Origin: Bacteroides sp.
Lineage (GTDB): Bacteria; Bacteroidota; Bacteroidia; Bacteroidales; Bacteroidaceae
Assembly: GCA_017992695.1 (NCBI GenBank)
Contig: JAGOOC010000014.1
Span: 1-56,857 of the forward strand
Direction of reading: 5' to 3'
Length of the DNA: 56,857 bases
Within the stretch, counting starts at the first letter, position 1, and each line of letters starts with the position of its first letter. Below are positions 55,357 to 56,857 of the stretch, piece by piece. The translations under genes and the position numbers were made by a program. The notes beneath the pieces are model-generated. The model was given only the letters and a program-made list of their open reading frames with translations. It was not told the origin of the DNA and ran no database searches.

Positions 55357-56079
55357 ATGGATTTTAATCGAAACCTTTGGCTGATGCTGTTTCTTGCTTG
55401 GGGATTGCCGTTGGGGTATTACCGAAGTAAGTTTCGCAAGCTGGTGTACCAAACCGATCGTTGGACGATCAACATCAAACCAGTGTTCTGGCGCGAGATC
55501 AAAGGATTGTTTGGCAACCTCTATCCCGAAAACAAGAAGTACATTCAATTTCGAAATTTTTATCTGTTTTATCTTCTGATATATGTTGTTCTTTTTGTTA
55601 TTTATTTTAATACTGATACAATGAAAGTAGTAGAAGGAAGTCAAGTGCCGTCATTTGAACTAAAAAATCAATACGGTGAATTATTCTCATCAGATTCTGT
55701 CGTAGGGAAGAAGAATCTGGTCATCTATTTCTATCCCAAAGACGACACTCCCGGTTGTACGAAGGAAGCATGTTCTTTCCGCGACCAGTTCGCAGTGTTT
55801 GCCGATGCCGATGCAATGATTATTGGAATTAGTGCTCAATCGGTAGAGAGCCATTTGGCCTTTGCTAAAAAGCACCGGCTGAATTATCTTTTGCTAAGCG
55901 ATACCGGGAATCAGGTGCGGAAGTTATTTGGTGTACCCGGCAATCTGTTCGGGCTCATTCCCGGAAGGGTTACTTACATCGTCGATAAAAAGGGAGAAGT
56001 CATTTACATCTTTAACTCGCAGATGGATGCAGAAAAACATGTCGATGAGGCTTTGCGTATTTTGCAGGTAATGAAATGA
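55357..56079 (+). CDS. Membrane-tethered PrxQ/BCP-type peroxiredoxin
   Basis: A 240-residue protein of two parts in one continuous frame. Residues 1-88 form an N-terminal region with two hydrophobic segments (about 6-20 and 68-86) and a basic stretch between. Residues 89-240 are a complete PrxQ with peroxidatic Cys134 and resolving Cys139 in DDTPGCTKEACSFRDQ. Stand-alone PrxQ proteins begin where Met89 (ATG at 55621) lies, so a shorter soluble form from an internal start is possible. The membrane form would place the thiol peroxidase next to the lipid enzymes encoded around it and could remove lipid hydroperoxides. It overlaps plsY by 4 nt (ATGA). Confidence 0.82.
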   Translation: MDFNRNLWLMLFLAWGLPLGYYRSKFRKLVYQTDRWTINIKPVFWREIKGLFGNLYPENKKYIQFRNFYLFYLLIYVVLFVIYFNTDTMKVVEGSQVPSFELKNQYGELFSSDSVVGKKNLVIYFYPKDDTPGCTKEACSFRDQFAVFADADAMIIGISAQSVESHLAFAKKHRLNYLLLSDTGNQVRKLFGVPGNLFGLIPGRVTYIVDKKGEVIYIFNSQMDAEKHVDEALRILQVMK

Positions 56080-56696
56080 GCCTTCGTATGGAGATAATCA
56101 TTCTTTTAGCTACCTATGTAGTCGGTTCAATTCCTGTAGGATATCTGATGATCCGATCCATAACCGGACAGAATATTCTGGAGTTGGGAAGTGGAAACAT
56201 TGGTTCTACCAATGTAAAGCGCATAGCCGGTAAAAAAGTGGCCGCCATTACCCAGTTGTTGGATATGACGAAAGGACTTTTACCGGTAGGCCTGTACTTG
56301 TATTTCGCATATGATTCCCATTTAACTTATTATCAAAATGTGACATCCGACTCGTTTATTTATTATGTGGCGCTTGCTTCAATTCTGGGACACGATTTTA
56401 GTGTTTTTCTGAAGTTCAAAGGAGGGAAAGGCGTAAACACCACATTGGGAGCTTCCGTTTTACTTGCTCCACTTGCGGTTTTTATCTCCGTGGCGTTCTA
56501 TTTTATGGCTAAATGGTGTTTTAAATATGTCTCCCTGGGCTCCATCACGCTCGCCATCATGCTGGTGGTTAGCGAATCTGTTCTGAATGGAATAACTCCC
56601 ACATTCTACTATTTGTTGGCTTGCACGATACTTATTATTGTTTCCCATCGTAAAAACATCGGTCGCTTATTGCGCAATCAGGAACTCCCGTCGTGA
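56076..56696 (+). CDS. plsY: Acyl-phosphate:glycerol-3-phosphate acyltransferase
   Basis: PlsY puts the first acyl chain on glycerol-3-phosphate at the inner membrane using acyl-phosphate. The 206-residue protein shows the three motifs: GSIPVGYLMIR, GSGNIGSTNVKR (a GSGNxGATN variant) and GHDFSVFLKFKGGKGVNT. About six hydrophobic helices are visible. The start overlaps the peroxiredoxin stop, and a second ATG lies 12 bases downstream. Its place in an operon with a fatty acid kinase fusion provides both producer and user of acyl-phosphate. Confidence 0.94.
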   Translation: MSLRMEIIILLATYVVGSIPVGYLMIRSITGQNILELGSGNIGSTNVKRIAGKKVAAITQLLDMTKGLLPVGLYLYFAYDSHLTYYQNVTSDSFIYYVALASILGHDFSVFLKFKGGKGVNTTLGASVLLAPLAVFISVAFYFMAKWCFKYVSLGSITLAIMLVVSESVLNGITPTFYYLLACTILIIVSHRKNIGRLLRNQELPS

Positions 56697-56777
56697 CGGT
56701 TGCCTTACTAGTGCATTGAAAATAATTACCATTTATTGACAATGGTTCGTTATATAATCATATAGTGTTTACGATAT

Positions 56778-56855
56778 TCATGCTGCCTTATAGGTAGCTA
56801 TATCAATTAGTTCTTTGACAAGCTTAGCATTTATCTTTCTGTTCGGCTTAAACCC
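56778..56855 (-). CDS. C-terminal fragment of an unidentified protein (runs off the window)
   Basis: On the minus strand an open frame enters from the right edge and ends with TGA at 56780-56778. It encodes 25 residues containing KPNRKINAKLVKELIDIA, which look like a normal protein tail with a plausible helix. It is too short to identify. The spacer from plsY (56697-56777) holds a small hairpin ACCATT/AATGGT near 56726-56746 and nothing else that I recognise. Confidence 0.35.
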   Translation of the reverse strand, partial: GFKPNRKINAKLVKELIDIATYKAA

Positions 56856-56857
56856 AG

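Overview
The window reads as a contiguous chromosomal core segment of a Bacteroidales gut anaerobe, most likely Bacteroides or a close relative. Reasons: repeated Bacteroidetes-type -7 boxes (TAnnTTTG, e.g. TATCTTTG, TAACTTTG, TACCTTTG) upstream of genes; Bacteroidetes-style lipoproteins; a GH20/GH123/GH2/GH9 complement; an HECLGH-type dipeptidyl peptidase III; a leuACD-cimA-leuB operon beside a PAP2 lipid A phosphatase candidate; and [FeFe] hydrogenase with its three maturases. I saw no insertion sequence, phage gene, CRISPR array, rRNA or tRNA.

Layout. 1-6680: branched-chain amino acid operon leuA-leuC-leuD-second synthase (citramalate-synthase-like)-leuB, preceded by what looks like a complete transcription attenuator: a 27-codon leader peptide dense in Ile and Leu codons, an antiterminator pairing and an intrinsic terminator. 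6727-13193: envelope block with a GT2 glycosyltransferase, a duplicated LAB_N membrane protein, an ArnT-like glycosyltransferase and a nucleotide-sugar epimerase on +, converging on a PAP2 phosphatase (LpxF candidate) and an LTA-synthase-type sulfatase-fold transferase on -. 13286-15124: cysK and a TPR protein. 15125-15528: repeat-rich spacer. 15529-19336: GH123-type and GH20 hexosaminidases. 19458-21985: recQ and a small AraC-type regulator. 22081-28985: dipeptidyl peptidase III, AlkD-like protein, Fur-family regulator, purA, zinc peptidase, hisS. 29129-36797 (-): hydA-hydE-hydG-hydF followed closely by an S9 peptidase. 36961-42486: DUF488 protein, groES-groEL with a sigma-54-like promoter and a long palindrome, acetate transporter, and a 1.1-kb flavoprotein/winged-helix segment flanked by two copies of a hairpin element, then threonine aldolase. 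42834-48265: GH9-deacetylase fusion, CbpA/CbpM pair, surface-type lipoprotein phosphoesterase. 48373-52392: large GH2 beta-galactosidase. 52712-56696: FakA-FakB fusion, DUF1295 membrane protein, membrane-tethered peroxiredoxin, plsY. The right end holds the tail of a further minus-strand reading frame.

How genes work together. The leu operon can make leucine and, if the second synthase is a citramalate synthase, 2-oxobutyrate for isoleucine with the same LeuCD and LeuB; the leader senses both amino acids. The envelope block would build and remodel lipid A or a lipid-linked glycan. The hyd operon carries what is needed to make and activate a hydrogenase. In the last operon fatty acid kinase would supply acyl-phosphate to PlsY. 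The most notable unexplained signals are the leu attenuator, the paired hairpin/mini-ORF elements at 40292 and 41402, the groES upstream architecture, and the perfect 46-bp palindrome at 42740.
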